64,000 nt of DNA from Xenorhabdus szentirmaii DSM 16338 (GTDB taxonomy: Bacteria; Pseudomonadota; Gammaproteobacteria; Enterobacterales; Enterobacteriaceae): the NCBI RefSeq assembly GCF_002632585.1, contig NZ_NIBV01000001.1:235078-299077 (forward strand), in the 5' to 3' direction. Under the pieces are notes generated by a model. It was not told the origin of the DNA, ran no database searches, and saw only the letters and a list, made by a program, of their open reading frames with translations. Below, piece after piece: positions 21,643 to 32,083 of the stretch. Both the position numbers and the translations under genes were made by a program. The first letter of the stretch is position 1. Every line of letters starts with the position of its first letter.

Positions 21643-22479
21643 TTATAGATACGTTAAATAAACTATTGCAGTGCCTTCATATTTGCCGGATTGTGGTGAA
21701 GCCAAAGTGTGTAATGTTGATTTTAAAGTGAAAGGAGTGCTCGCATTCTTTCCTCTCGTAATAACATTCACTCCGCTTGCTGCATCTTTTTCATTTATTT
21801 GTAGAGTCGCATATATTTGTTTATTCGAATCAAAATAGACTTTAGATTCACCATCCATTGATTTGGCACGCAATTTAATTACACTGCTAGCAAGAGCACA
21901 TTTAAAATAACCATTAACCGTTCGGCTGGCATTATTCACTTCTGAAGCAATCAACTCACCATATTCAATTTCAGAAGGCACATAAATTTCACAAGATTGA
22001 TTCGGAGGTGGTATTTTACTGCAAGTAGAATTCGGGAATTTTTGGGCATTACCATATCCTGAATTTATATGGGTCGTATAGAATAACCCAACACAATCAG
22101 CCTGCTGAGTTATGATAGGAAACGTAACCCGTTTAGGTATACCAAGCTGATTTTTATAAGCCCGCATGACTTCCGCTGTAGTTCTGTATCTATTTGCATT
22201 TCCCAGACAGGCCTTTGCATCCATACAAGAACCGAACATACCTGGTTGTTTTCCTGTATATTGAACATCTGGGCCAACATGGCAGTTAACATTTCCATAA
22301 CAAGGGTTTGGAATATTCTCTTCCTCTGTCCACTCAATGATTTCCATGGTCACCTTAGCTCGCTGGCCTGATGGAACCATATCAACCAACATGACATAAG
22401 CACCACCATAAGCGTGTGTGGTACTGACTAAAAACAACAAAGCTGCTAGTTTCAACAACGATTTTGTAATATCGCGCAT
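21643..22479 (-). CDS. Fimbrial tip adhesin, MrpH-like
   Basis: A 278-residue secreted protein with an N-terminal signal peptide (cleavage after about residue 23, THAYGG). The N-terminal half is cysteine-rich (CYGNVNCHVGP, FGSCMDAKAC, QQADCVGLF) with histidines, as expected for a two-domain adhesin whose receptor domain in MrpH binds zinc. The C-terminal half is a pilin-like domain ending AIVYLTYL, the donor-strand-type end. Fifth gene of the fimbrial operon, between the minor pilin and the MrpJ-like gene. Confidence 0.75.
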   Translation of the reverse strand: MRDITKSLLKLAALLFLVSTTHAYGGAYVMLVDMVPSGQRAKVTMEIIEWTEEENIPNPCYGNVNCHVGPDVQYTGKQPGMFGSCMDAKACLGNANRYRTTAEVMRAYKNQLGIPKRVTFPIITQQADCVGLFYTTHINSGYGNAQKFPNSTCSKIPPPNQSCEIYVPSEIEYGELIASEVNNASRTVNGYFKCALASSVIKLRAKSMDGESKVYFDSNKQIYATLQINEKDAASGVNVITRGKNASTPFTLKSTLHTLASPQSGKYEGTAIVYLTYL

Positions 22480-22542
22480 AACTTATTTTCCAAATAGTAT
22501 CAAACTGACTAATTATCGTAGATGAAAAACCAGCCAGAATGA

Positions 22543-23112
22543 CTAGTCATAATTAACTTCAAAAGTTGCAATTGCACTGAAATGACCAGCACCAATTTCC
22601 TTCCGTTGAATAGCGCTGGGATCAGCTTGTACATAAGCCCGGAATGGAATCACATTATTTCTGCTGTTAGCTAATAATGAGAATTCAGTGGGTTTATTAA
22701 ACGGCATTGGTGTTCCATCAGGTTTTTCCATTCCAATAGCCGCACCATAGGCTAGACTGCCGGGACTGAATGCCAGCAGCCCCGGTAGTGCCTGACTTGT
22801 TTGCCCTGAAAACTTAATCTTTAGGCGTTTTGTTATTCTGGGATCGCAATTCTCTAAATGGAGATTAAATTGCTGACCTGCTGTACGCTGTTTCTGGTAA
22901 AGATCCTTATTGTGAATTTCCCCAAAATTCACTTCCATTCTTTGATCTTCTGCCTTTATTGTGCAAGTTGGAGCAAGTACAGTGAACGTGATCCTGACAT
23001 CTTGACGAAGATTATCTTTTGCATACGTATCTTGCTGACTGCCAATACCGAAAAGAAACAGTGCCGACAATACATATTTGGATAGTTTGATGTTTAATGT
23101 CGTCATTATCAT
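22543..23112 (-). CDS. Minor fimbrial subunit
   Basis: A 189-residue type 1-like pilin with a signal peptide (ALFLFGIGSQQDTYA) and the conserved pair of cysteines (PTCTIKAEDQ and LENCDPRITK), ending in the penultimate-tyrosine motif FEVNYD needed for chaperone and usher recognition. Position between chaperone and adhesin suggests an adaptor subunit like MrpG. The start may be the ATG two codons further in. Confidence 0.85.
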   Translation of the reverse strand: MIMTTLNIKLSKYVLSALFLFGIGSQQDTYAKDNLRQDVRITFTVLAPTCTIKAEDQRMEVNFGEIHNKDLYQKQRTAGQQFNLHLENCDPRITKRLKIKFSGQTSQALPGLLAFSPGSLAYGAAIGMEKPDGTPMPFNKPTEFSLLANSRNNVIPFRAYVQADPSAIQRKEIGAGHFSAIATFEVNYD

Positions 23113-23217
23113 TTACCCAACTAGTGTTCAAAAAAGCCATTATGAATAGGTTAATGTTCCGATGCTCCCCATCAACATAAGAATTGATGGGAAACCCATT
23201 GGGTATACATGACTCAA

Positions 23218-23976
23218 TCAGTTTTTATCGGTCGTAGAGTTTTTTGCCGTACAAACATTGTCATTACAGTGGAATGCTAACTGTATATGCCCACCATAGT
23301 CATTGACGTAAGTCAGTACAGGAGCATTACCGAATGAACTGACTGAACCGCCCATTTTTTCATTGCCTTTGGGTTCAAGCATTAAAGGCTGAAAACCTTC
23401 CACGCTTTTACCGTCCAACTTATTCGATGCTTCTGAAATCGTGATGTAATAAGGCGTCGGATTATTCACGATATATTGATTACCCTGACGCGTTAACGTG
23501 AGTTTTTCCTGCCATGGGTTATCCATATCAATACGGCGTGCAACAACGGCTTCTGGGCGATAGAACAGTTTCACCCGTGTCTGTAAAGCGATTTGCATGA
23601 CATTGGGTTTATCACTGCGGGGTGGGATTTCACGAAGATTAAAGTAAAACAAACTCTCCCGGTCTTGCGGCAACTGAGCTACAGCTGGCAGTGTTTGAAT
23701 TTTAACCTGGCTCTTTTCCCCCGCTTCAACACGATGTACAGGAGGGACAACCACCAACGGGCCATTTACCTTATTACCCTTATCATCCTCAATCCACGCC
23801 TGCGCCAAATACGGCAAATCCGGATGCTGATTTTCAATGTTCAAACTCACGGATTTCCCATTACCGTCAAAAATCACACGAGTCCGATCCAACCCTATCG
23901 CCGCCATTGCCTGATGAACTGACGTCAGGCTGGTTACCACCATGGTCGTTATCATTAGAATTTTTTTCAGTTTCAT
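23218..23976 (-). CDS. Periplasmic fimbrial chaperone (PapD family), MrpD-like
   Basis: A 252-residue protein with a signal peptide (to about residue 25, HQAMA). The first immunoglobulin-like domain contains LDRTRVIFDGNGKSVSLNIEN and the signature FYFNLREIPPRSD, with the basic residues that anchor pilin C-termini. It caps fimbrial subunits by donor-strand complementation. Located just after the usher gene, as in mrp operons. Confidence 0.93.
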   Translation of the reverse strand: MKLKKILMITTMVVTSLTSVHQAMAAIGLDRTRVIFDGNGKSVSLNIENQHPDLPYLAQAWIEDDKGNKVNGPLVVVPPVHRVEAGEKSQVKIQTLPAVAQLPQDRESLFYFNLREIPPRSDKPNVMQIALQTRVKLFYRPEAVVARRIDMDNPWQEKLTLTRQGNQYIVNNPTPYYITISEASNKLDGKSVEGFQPLMLEPKGNEKMGGSVSSFGNAPVLTYVNDYGGHIQLAFHCNDNVCTAKNSTTDKN

Positions 23977-24109
23977 AGTGTCATTTGCTCATACTTAAAA
24001 GAGGCTTATGTGTATATTGCTATATTTGCCATTCAATGTTTTCGCACAAAAAATCAAACTGATACAATGCGCTATTTAAAAACGATTATTTAGATTGTTC
24101 CATTACATT

Positions 24110-26764
24110 TTACTTACCATCACCTTTTAAAAGGTGACAGGGAAGCAGAAATGAAGTTAAAGATTCTTCTATAATTTCATCCGGAACTGTAATTTCACAC
24201 TGAACCTGTCCATCCCAGTGCAATTGCAATTTTTGGCCTTTGTTCATCCCACTCAGGTAAGCGAACCCTTCATCACTTACAATTCCGATTTCTCGTTGAT
24301 CCGCATTGGTGACAGTAGCGCCAAAAGGTGGGAATGAGCCATCAGGTAAACGGATCACTGTCATTGCTTTAATGCCTGAGATGACTTGGAATTTTCGATA
24401 ACCAATAGCGCCTTCTGTCAGGGTGGCCTGTTGTACAGAACGAAGTGCCTCGACATCGTCCGGCAGATTATCTAAATCAATATTGGCTTTGTTGCGATAG
24501 TAGCTGTTCACATCAGACAGCACCGCTTTACCAAAATAGTTGGTGTGTACCGCTGAACCAAATCCCCGAATCGGCACATTACTGATCCCTTCCGTATCAA
24601 CCATCAGGCGAGTCGCTCCCGGCATATTGATGCGATGCAGGGCTGCGCCATTGGCCGTGACTGTCATTCCCCCTTGCAGACCAAGCGCCGCCGCCGTATT
24701 GCCGCCATCCTGATAACTGGCACTGGCGGTCAACAATGCTTTATCGCCGTAATGGGTGTAGTAGCCATCCACGGATGCCTTGCCATCAATATTATTACCC
24801 GCTGAAATACGATAATTATTGCGGTCATCAAGGCGGTCAAAATAACCTACGTTATTGGTATTGCCCTGCCGGTTGAGGTTTCCGCTGTAACTGAGAGTCC
24901 CTCTGTCTCCCCAAGGAATAGAAAACCCCAGATACACACCATCATCCTTTTTATTGTCAAAATTGTTACGGTAAGCGGATAAATTGATATTGATATTTTT
25001 ATAGCGCCCAATATCTACGTATTTGGACAGAGAAATGTTATAGCGATCGTTGGTCGGCCGGTTCCAATAGGTTTGGTGGCTATAATTGAAGTGGGCGCTA
25101 AGGCCAATATCCGTAAATTGTTTATTTAAAATAATGGTATACAGTTCTTTGCCACTATCAGAGCGCGTATTGCGATAACGGCGATCAATATACTGGTCCA
25201 TATTCATGAAATCGCGTTCAGAAAAACGATATCCGGCAAACGTCACCTGACTGTTGTATTCATCAAAACGTTTCGAATAACTGAGGCGATAAGACCCACC
25301 GGTCAGCGTCTTATCCTCTCCCGGCAATTTTGCCCTTGATTCCGTCACATCAAGAGACAGCGCCCCCAGTACCATCAGGTCACGCCCGATACCCAGTGAT
25401 AAGGCATTGTAATTTCCTGCGGCCAGAGCACCGCCATAAAGTGACCAGCCGTTATTTATCCCCCAGGAGAATTCTCCCAAACCAAATGCAGGTCCTTCAC
25501 GACGGTGCTTTTCATTCGTCGACTGACCACCAATCAATTTATACTGCACACGGCCGGGGCGCGTCAGATAGGGAATGTTCGCAGTATTGACCTGAAATTC
25601 CTGAGCACCACCGTCCTGCTCTTCAACCCTGACATCCAGTACGCCTGCTACGGCATCACTGAGATCCTGAATGCGGAATGGGCCAGAAGAAACCTGTGTT
25701 TCATACAATACCCTGCCCTGCTGGCTGATGGTCACCTTGGCATTGCTTCTTGCAACCCCGGTCACTTCAGGCGCATATCCGCGCAAGTTGGGCGGCAACA
25801 TATTTTCATCGGTGACTAAGCTGACCCCCGTAAACCGGAAGCTATCAAACATGTTGGAATTGAGGTAATCCTCCCCCAATGTCAATTTCGCTTCCAGTCG
25901 CGGGAGGGCGCGATACATGTAGTAACGGCTCCAATCCCATTCACGATCATTTGAGTAGCCCGATTTATCACCATGGGATTTGGTACGATGGTATCTGGCC
26001 TGCCAATTGGCACGAAAACGCCATGCACCCGCGTTCATACCCGCCGTTCCGTTGGCGCTGATATTGTGATCACTGCTGCCATGATTGGGCTTAGTTGTTT
26101 GTGCGTTGAAATTATAATCAAACATAAGGCCTGCGACCCCATTATCCCAACGTGAGGGAGGGTCCCAGTCCGGCAAATCATATTCCAGATAGATTTTAGG
26201 AACGATCAAATACAACGTATACGTCGTCAGATCACCCCGGGCAGAAACTCCCGGCAATGTATTGAGATCAAGGCATTGCCCATTATTGAACCATCCCAAT
26301 TTGTCTTCCCATTCGGGTTTCAACGCTATCTGCTTCACCAGCTCAGGGGAAATGCAGGCCTCACTGCCTTTGGGATCATCTGCGGGTTCGAAAAAATGGA
26401 TAGAGTATGTATCCTGAAGCAAATTTTTATTCACCCGGGCAGCCATCATATAATTGCCCGGCATGATATAACCCGCACGAGAAAACTTGTTCAAATCAAT
26501 ATTGGCGCGTTCACTGATATCCAAAGCATCAGTATTAAATTCAATTTGTGGATTCGAATGGGATTCCTGAATACCAGATAGTGTAAACAGTACAAGGGCT
26601 GAAAGCGGTTTAAATCCAAAGATTGCATATTCTTTCTTTATTTTATTCGCCACCTTTTTCTTATTGGCCGCTTTGTTTTGATTAAATATGTGTTTTCTAC
26701 TCGTATTCGTCTTTCTATTACCTGATAAAAAATAATCAGTAATAGAATATGGAAACAAAACCAT
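24110..26764 (-). CDS. Outer-membrane fimbrial usher, MrpC-like
   Basis: An 884-residue usher. After an unusually long basic leader (about 50 residues, GNRKTNTSRKH... NKIKKEY) comes the hydrophobic signal FGFKPLSALVLFTLSG. The N-terminal domain starts IEFNTDALDI, followed by the 24-strand barrel with DRYRNTRSDSG-like repeats and the plug, and ends with a cysteine pair (CEITVPDE and LPCHLL). It forms the pore for pilus assembly. The leader length suggests that the true start could be downstream. Confidence 0.93.
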   Translation of the reverse strand: MVLFPYSITDYFLSGNRKTNTSRKHIFNQNKAANKKKVANKIKKEYAIFGFKPLSALVLFTLSGIQESHSNPQIEFNTDALDISERANIDLNKFSRAGYIMPGNYMMAARVNKNLLQDTYSIHFFEPADDPKGSEACISPELVKQIALKPEWEDKLGWFNNGQCLDLNTLPGVSARGDLTTYTLYLIVPKIYLEYDLPDWDPPSRWDNGVAGLMFDYNFNAQTTKPNHGSSDHNISANGTAGMNAGAWRFRANWQARYHRTKSHGDKSGYSNDREWDWSRYYMYRALPRLEAKLTLGEDYLNSNMFDSFRFTGVSLVTDENMLPPNLRGYAPEVTGVARSNAKVTISQQGRVLYETQVSSGPFRIQDLSDAVAGVLDVRVEEQDGGAQEFQVNTANIPYLTRPGRVQYKLIGGQSTNEKHRREGPAFGLGEFSWGINNGWSLYGGALAAGNYNALSLGIGRDLMVLGALSLDVTESRAKLPGEDKTLTGGSYRLSYSKRFDEYNSQVTFAGYRFSERDFMNMDQYIDRRYRNTRSDSGKELYTIILNKQFTDIGLSAHFNYSHQTYWNRPTNDRYNISLSKYVDIGRYKNININLSAYRNNFDNKKDDGVYLGFSIPWGDRGTLSYSGNLNRQGNTNNVGYFDRLDDRNNYRISAGNNIDGKASVDGYYTHYGDKALLTASASYQDGGNTAAALGLQGGMTVTANGAALHRINMPGATRLMVDTEGISNVPIRGFGSAVHTNYFGKAVLSDVNSYYRNKANIDLDNLPDDVEALRSVQQATLTEGAIGYRKFQVISGIKAMTVIRLPDGSFPPFGATVTNADQREIGIVSDEGFAYLSGMNKGQKLQLHWDGQVQCEITVPDEIIEESLTSFLLPCHLLKGDGK

Positions 26765-27278
26765 AGCATCCCCTGAAAAATAAATCGTTAATTATTCAAT
26801 TTAAATTTAGCCACTAATTGATACTATAAAATTTGTAATTATATAGAGTTTTCATCAAAAATAAGGCATCACTAAATTTGACCATCCTAAATGGCGGGTC
26901 ATCATTGATACCGATATTGCAGAAGCAGATGCCTATTATTCTTTTATTTTTAATATATTATGTTTACTGCCTTAAATTCACAGAGTTACCGAAGTTTGAA
27001 GAGTAGAGTCAATAGACCACTATCAGTTAAAGCAGAAAAGGGTATTTCAATTTATCGCTTCAGGCTCATTTCAGTTAATAGCATATTCTGTTAATGCCAT
27101 ATTCAATAATATTGATTCACATCAATAAAACAGAATATCCGACAGAATATTGTATATCACATTCAGTTAACTGATAATTTCCAAGAAATACCCTGAATTC
27201 ATCATCAGAAAATGCGCAATAAATATTGCGTCCAGTTTCCTGATTTTCGACAATAGAAATTATTTGTCAGTTTATATA
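26765..27278. other. 514-bp gap between major pilin and usher genes
   Basis: No open frame of convincing length is present on either strand. It contains short hairpins (for example GCGCAATAAATATTGCG near 27216) and repeated CAGTTAAT/ACAGAATAT words. In Proteus a second pilin gene (mrpB) lies at this place. Here the space could hold decayed DNA or a transcription-attenuating spacer that lets the major pilin exceed the other products. Confidence 0.4.
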
Positions 27279-27833
27279 TTACTCGTAATTTAAAACAAAG
27301 TTTGCGGTAGCCATAAACGCCCCTGTTTTAATTGCAGCATCTTTGTTTTCACCATCTTGTTGCAGGCCAACCAGCTTAGCTGAGAAATTCAGATTATTAC
27401 TGCCATCATATAAACGCATCACATTTGATTTCTGATCCAAAGGAATATGTTTGTTGTCATGATTGGTAATCATGATACCCGCACCTTCAGCCCCACTTGC
27501 GTCCTGACCCTGAATCGCCAGTAAACCTTTCTTCGATCCCTGAGCTTCTGCCCCTGTAAACGTTGCTGTTACACCTTTCAAAGTACCCATTTCACAATCA
27601 CGTAGTTCAATGTTGAAATTTGTAGCGTGCGATGACCCACCATTTCTCAGAGTATGGCTCGCTATTTCTCCCAGATTAACTTTCAGATCGTTATCTTTGA
27701 TTGAACATACTGAATTAATAATAGAACCTGTGAATTCTACTTTTCCCTTTCCTTGATGCGTTTCCGCATTTGCCATTCCAGCAGTTAAAGCCACACCTAA
27801 ACCTAAAACCATTGCCAATTTATTCAATTTCAT
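27279..27833 (-). CDS. Major fimbrial subunit, MrpA/MrxA-like
   Basis: A 184-residue pilin with a signal peptide (MKLNKLAMVLGLGVALTAG, cleaved after MANA-E) and the type 1 pilin fold: Cys in NSVCSIKDNDLKV and in LRDCEMGTLKG, and the C-terminal FVLNYE beta-zipper motif. First gene of the fimbrial operon, so probably the structural rod subunit. A ribosome-binding AGGTATAGG precedes the ATG. Strongly Xenorhabdus/Proteus Mrp-like. Confidence 0.92.
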   Translation of the reverse strand: MKLNKLAMVLGLGVALTAGMANAETHQGKGKVEFTGSIINSVCSIKDNDLKVNLGEIASHTLRNGGSSHATNFNIELRDCEMGTLKGVTATFTGAEAQGSKKGLLAIQGQDASGAEGAGIMITNHDNKHIPLDQKSNVMRLYDGSNNLNFSAKLVGLQQDGENKDAAIKTGAFMATANFVLNYE

Positions 27834-28498
27834 AATTTTACCTATACCTTTTAGTTTTAAAAAAATAGATGCACAGCCAAAAGAGGGCCTCAGCTCAGAA
27901 ATTAATTTCTGACACTCAGCTTAGAGGTTATTTAGTTTTTTGACGAAAATAATAAGTTGTCAAAATGAACCAAATTGCGCACATCATTCTACATTATGAT
28001 CCCTAAGTCAAATTTCAGCCGATAAAACCAGCCATGTACTTTAACGTTATATTAAATATAAGTTTTTATAAAAAGTTGCGCGTAATGAGTAGTATATTTT
28101 TCTGTTAATTTTTTATTATTAGATTATTCCCCTAAATTATATCTAACTATGTTTAGTACTTTAGGATCTTCATTGGTGTTGTTTTATTGCTCAATTTTAT
28201 CCTTCTGAAAGAACGGAGTATTTTTTTATGCTGATATAAGTATAATATTCGGATTTTATTATCTAATTTTCCAGTTAAGCAAAAGCAAAGTAAAAATAAA
28301 AGCCAGTTTAATTAATCAAAAATAATTATCACGCTAATTATATCAATAAATTATCATGTAAAATAAAAAGTGTCCTTTTTGTTAAATTCATTATTCCTTT
28401 CTATTTCTTGATCAAATAAAAACAGAAGGAAATCCCTATTGAATAAATAGATCAAAACGATTATTAAAAAATGTATCAATTGAATATGCATTAATAAA
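27834..28498. promoter_or_regulatory. Upstream region of the fimbrial operon
   Basis: About 665 bp of very AT-rich DNA without a gene. On the minus strand TTGACA at about 27962-27957 is a possible -35 box, without a clear -10 at the right distance. The predicted leader includes a perfect 18-bp palindrome at 27895-27912. No inverted repeat like the 27-bp switch repeats occurs here. Confidence 0.4.
27895..27912. repeat. Perfect palindrome in the predicted fimbrial leader
   Basis: TCAGAAATTAATTTCTGA equals its own reverse complement. Flanking CCTCAGC and GCTTAGAGG extend it imperfectly. It is 62 bp upstream of the major pilin start, so it could be an operator or an RNA hairpin. Confidence 0.6.
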
Positions 28499-28538
28499 TA
28501 AAAAGCCCCTTCCAATAATGGAAAGGGCTTTTTATTTA
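28499..28538. terminator. Terminator of the deo operon
   Basis: AAAAAGCCCCTTCC and GGAAAGGGCTTTTT pair over an AATAAT loop. On the minus strand it lies just after deoD and ends in a T-tract; it may work in both directions. Confidence 0.85.
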
Positions 28539-28569
28539 TTAATGAAACGCTAGAATTATTTACGCTTTT

Positions 28570-29286
28570 TTAATTGTCACCCAACAAAATGGATTCAAGC
28601 GCAATTTCAATCATGTCATTGAAGGTATGCTGACGCTCTTCAGCCGTGGTTTGTTCACCAGTACGGATATGGTCAGAAACAGTACAGATTGCCAGTGCCT
28701 TTGCACCAAATTCAGCAGCAACACCGTAAATGCCCGCCGCTTCCATTTCAACACCCAAAATACCGTATTTTTCCATGACGTCGAACATCTGAGGATCGGG
28801 TGTATAGAACAGATCAGCAGAAAAGATATTACCTACGCGGGTATTGATATTCTTGGCCTTGGCAGCATCAACCGCGTTGCGAACCAGTTCAAAGTCAGCA
28901 ATTGCCGCGAAATCATGATCTTTAAAACGCAAACGGTTCACTTTGGAATCAGTACATGCACCCATGCCAATGACAACATCACGGATTTTCACGTCTTCAC
29001 TGACAGCACCGCAAGAGCCAATGCGAATGATTTTTTTAACACCAAATTCGGTGATCAATTCTTTCGCATAGATAGAGCAGGATGGAATCCCCATACCGTG
29101 GCCCATAACAGAGATGCGACGGCCTTTATAAGTACCGGTAAAACCCAGCATTCCGCGAACATTGTTAACCTGACGAGCATCTTCCAGAAAGGTTTCCGCA
29201 ATGTATTTTGCACGCAGTGGATCGCCTGGCATCAGAACAACATCAGCAAAGTCGCCCATCTCAGCATTAATATGTGGGGTGGCCAT
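28570..29286 (-). CDS. deoD: Purine-nucleoside phosphorylase
   Basis: A 238-residue hexameric enzyme (E. coli 239) that phosphorolyses purine (deoxy)nucleosides to base and (deoxy)ribose-1-phosphate. Visible motifs are [13 protein letters not shown] (phosphate site), [21 protein letters not shown] and [10 protein letters not shown] with the catalytic Asp. Last gene of deoC-deoA-deoB-deoD. Confidence 0.97.
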   Translation of the reverse strand: MATPHINAEMGDFADVVLMPGDPLRAKYIAETFLEDARQVNNVRGMLGFTGTYKGRRISVMGHGMGIPSCSIYAKELITEFGVKKIIRIGSCGAVSEDVKIRDVVIGMGACTDSKVNRLRFKDHDFAAIADFELVRNAVDAAKAKNINTRVGNIFSADLFYTPDPQMFDVMEKYGILGVEMEAAGIYGVAAEFGAKALAICTVSDHIRTGEQTTAEERQHTFNDMIEIALESILLGDN

Positions 29287-29358
29287 AAGTTTGTTTCCTT
29301 GTTTCTATTGCTTATGAAATAAATGAAAATGGGGAGACTCATTCGGTCTCCGCAAAAA

Positions 29359-30582
29359 TTAAAACATCGCCTTACCATAATCCATTGGTGTCAGGTCGAA
29401 ATATTTCGCTACCGTCTGACCAATGTCAGCAAATGTTTCACGATGTCCCAATGACCCCGCTTTGACTTTAGGCCCGTAAACCAGAACCGGAATATGCTCA
29501 CGTGTATGATCAGTCCCCGCCCAGGTCGGGTCACAACCGTGGTCCGCAGTAAAGATCAGAATGTCATCTTCTTTGACCAGCTTCAGCATTTCCGGCAGAC
29601 GACGGTCAAATAATTCCAGTGCTGCCGCATAACCTGCAACGTCACGACGGTGACCATAAGAAGAATCGAAATCAACAAAGTTGGTAAATACGATGGTGTT
29701 ATCGCCCGCTTTCTCCATTTCAGCCAATGAAGCATCAAACAGAGCGTCAATGCCCGTTGCCTTAACCTTTTTGGTGATCCCGACGTTTGCATAAATGTCT
29801 GCAATTTTACCAATGGAAACCACTTCACCTTGTTTCTCATCAACCAGCTTTTTCAGTACCGTTGGTGCAGGTGGTTCAACCGCGAGATCATGGCGGTTGC
29901 CTGTACGCTGGAAATTGCCTGCTTTGTCACCCACAAATGGGCGGGCAATGACGCGGCCAATATTATATTCACCAATATTCAGTTCTTCACGGGCAATTTC
30001 GCACAGTTCATACAGTCGTTCTAAACCAAAGGTTTCTTCATGACAGGCAATCTGGAAAACAGAATCTGCTGAGGTGTAGAAAATCGGTTTACCGGTTTTC
30101 ATATGCTCTTCACCCAGATTATCCAAAATCACGGTGCCAGAAGAGTGGCAGTTCCCCAGATATCCCGGAAGACCCGCACGCTCAACCAATTTATCCAGCA
30201 AATCCTGCGGGAAACTGTTTTCTTCGTCACTGAAATAACCCCAATCGAACAGGACGGGTACACCCGCAATTTCCCAGTGACCTGATGGCGTGTCTTTACC
30301 AGAAGAAAGTTCACTCGCATGGCCATAAGCGCCGATGATTTCAGCATCTTTGTCCAAACCAACAGGAAAAGTCCCACAAGACTCTTCCGTCGCTTTCCCC
30401 AATCCCAACCGGCTGAGATTTGGCAGATGCAATGGTCCTTGACGCCCGATATCAGCCTCACCACGGGCACATTGTTCTGCAATATGCCCTAAAGTGTTAG
30501 ATCCCTGATCGCCAAATTTTTCCGCGTCGGCACTTGCACCAATGCCAAAGGAATCCAATATCATGATGAATGTACGTTTCAT
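29359..30582 (-). CDS. deoB: Phosphopentomutase
   Basis: A 407-residue enzyme of the alkaline-phosphatase superfamily that interconverts (deoxy)ribose-1-phosphate and -5-phosphate. Metal-binding blocks are [13 protein letters not shown] near the N-terminus and [18 protein letters not shown] near the C-terminus. An in-frame ATG-like codon six residues upstream (30600) is rejected because AGGAG precedes the ATG at 30582 and E. coli DeoB has the same 407 residues. Confidence 0.97.
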   Translation of the reverse strand: MKRTFIMILDSFGIGASADAEKFGDQGSNTLGHIAEQCARGEADIGRQGPLHLPNLSRLGLGKATEESCGTFPVGLDKDAEIIGAYGHASELSSGKDTPSGHWEIAGVPVLFDWGYFSDEENSFPQDLLDKLVERAGLPGYLGNCHSSGTVILDNLGEEHMKTGKPIFYTSADSVFQIACHEETFGLERLYELCEIAREELNIGEYNIGRVIARPFVGDKAGNFQRTGNRHDLAVEPPAPTVLKKLVDEKQGEVVSIGKIADIYANVGITKKVKATGIDALFDASLAEMEKAGDNTIVFTNFVDFDSSYGHRRDVAGYAAALELFDRRLPEMLKLVKEDDILIFTADHGCDPTWAGTDHTREHIPVLVYGPKVKAGSLGHRETFADIGQTVAKYFDLTPMDYGKAMF

Positions 30583-30661
30583 AATTTTCTCCTGCGCCAA
30601 TTCACGCTATTTATGCGGAAACTGCCAGCTATTAAACTCTGTTTTGAATTCTTGTGATGGG

Positions 30662-31999
30662 TTATCCGCTGATATGCCGATAAACCATCGGTGGGGTGGC
30701 TTGTGTTCCAACGTTCTCAACCGCATCTTTAACAATAAAGGCGTTGCGTATTGTTTCAGCCGCTTCATGCCAATCTTTTTCACTATTGGCGTGGATCATT
30801 GCCAATGGGGTATCTGCATTTACGGTTTCCCCCAATTCAACAAGATCACTCAGTCCCACACTGTAATTTATAGGATCAGCCGCCTTACGGCGCCCTCCTC
30901 CCAGCGCAACAACAGACATCCCTAACGCACGTGTGTCCATTGCCGCAACGATGCCATGATGTCCCGCCAGTACGGGTTTGCTGAATCCCGCTGTTGGCAG
31001 GTAACGGGCGTAATTTTCAACAAAATCGGTCGGGCCTTGTTGTGCAACCACCATGCGACCGAATATTTCAGCGGCTTTGCCGCTATCCAATGCCACTTGT
31101 AGCTTTCTGCGCGCATTATCATGATCGCTTGCCAAATGACTTGAAACCAGCATTTCAGCAGATAATGCCATGGTCACGTCAAACAGCCGAGGATTGCGGA
31201 ATTCCCCCGTCAGAAACCGGATGGCTTCACGAACCTCAAGCGCGTTGCCCACACTGGATGCCAAAACCTGATTCATATCTGTCAATAATGCGGTTGTCTT
31301 GCAACCTGCCCCGTTGGCTACTTTCACAATGGATTCTGCCAACTGCTCCGATTGCGCATAGGTTGGCATGAATGCCCCTGAGCCGACTTTGACATCCATC
31401 ACCAAAGCATCCAATCCTTCTGCCAATTTTTTACCCAAGATGGATGCGGTAATCAAAGGGATGGAATCCACCGTTGCAGTAATATCACGTGTTGCATAAA
31501 AACGTTTATCTGCCGGTGCCAGTGAATCGGTTTGCCCTATAATGGCCACGCCAACATCTCGGATCATGTGACGAAAATGATGCTCATCAGGGAAAATATC
31601 AAAACCGGGGATGGATTCTAATTTATCTAATGTTCCGCCGGTATGCCCCAAACCTCTCCCTGAGATCATCGGGACATATCCACCACACGCTGCCACCATC
31701 GGGCCAAGCATCAGGGATGTCACATCGCCTACCCCGCCCGTTGAGTGCTTATCAACAATCGGGCCGGGTAAATCCAATTGTTTCCAATCTAACACTGTAC
31801 CGGAATCACGCATTGCTAATGTTAAGGCAATCCGCTCTTCCATGGTCATGTCATGGAAATAGATGGACATTGCCAATGCTGCAATTTGCCCTTCAGAAAC
31901 CGCATTATCACGGATACCATTAATGAAAAAGCGGATTTCTTCTTCACTTAATGGATAACCATCGCGCTTTTTGCGAATAATTTCCTGTGCCAAAAACAA
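30662..31999 (-). CDS. deoA: Thymidine phosphorylase
   Basis: A 445-residue enzyme (E. coli 440) converting thymidine and phosphate to thymine and deoxyribose-1-phosphate. The glycosyltransferase signature [16 protein letters not shown] and the phosphate-binding [10 protein letters not shown] are visible. It shares the deo operon with the aldolase and mutase that complete deoxyribose breakdown. Confidence 0.97.
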   Translation of the reverse strand: MFLAQEIIRKKRDGYPLSEEEIRFFINGIRDNAVSEGQIAALAMSIYFHDMTMEERIALTLAMRDSGTVLDWKQLDLPGPIVDKHSTGGVGDVTSLMLGPMVAACGGYVPMISGRGLGHTGGTLDKLESIPGFDIFPDEHHFRHMIRDVGVAIIGQTDSLAPADKRFYATRDITATVDSIPLITASILGKKLAEGLDALVMDVKVGSGAFMPTYAQSEQLAESIVKVANGAGCKTTALLTDMNQVLASSVGNALEVREAIRFLTGEFRNPRLFDVTMALSAEMLVSSHLASDHDNARRKLQVALDSGKAAEIFGRMVVAQQGPTDFVENYARYLPTAGFSKPVLAGHHGIVAAMDTRALGMSVVALGGGRRKAADPINYSVGLSDLVELGETVNADTPLAMIHANSEKDWHEAAETIRNAFIVKDAVENVGTQATPPMVYRHISG

Positions 32000-32083
32000 A
32001 GCTACCTCCCCATCATTTTTCTCTGAAAAGAATGGCAGTGATGCACCTTATCTTAGCGTAGATTTACGCCTTCGTTATTGATC

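Noticed and set aside
23190..23208. ERIC end fragment (CCCATTGGGTATAC) downstream of the chaperone gene
   Set aside because: Only one end is present with no matching second end.
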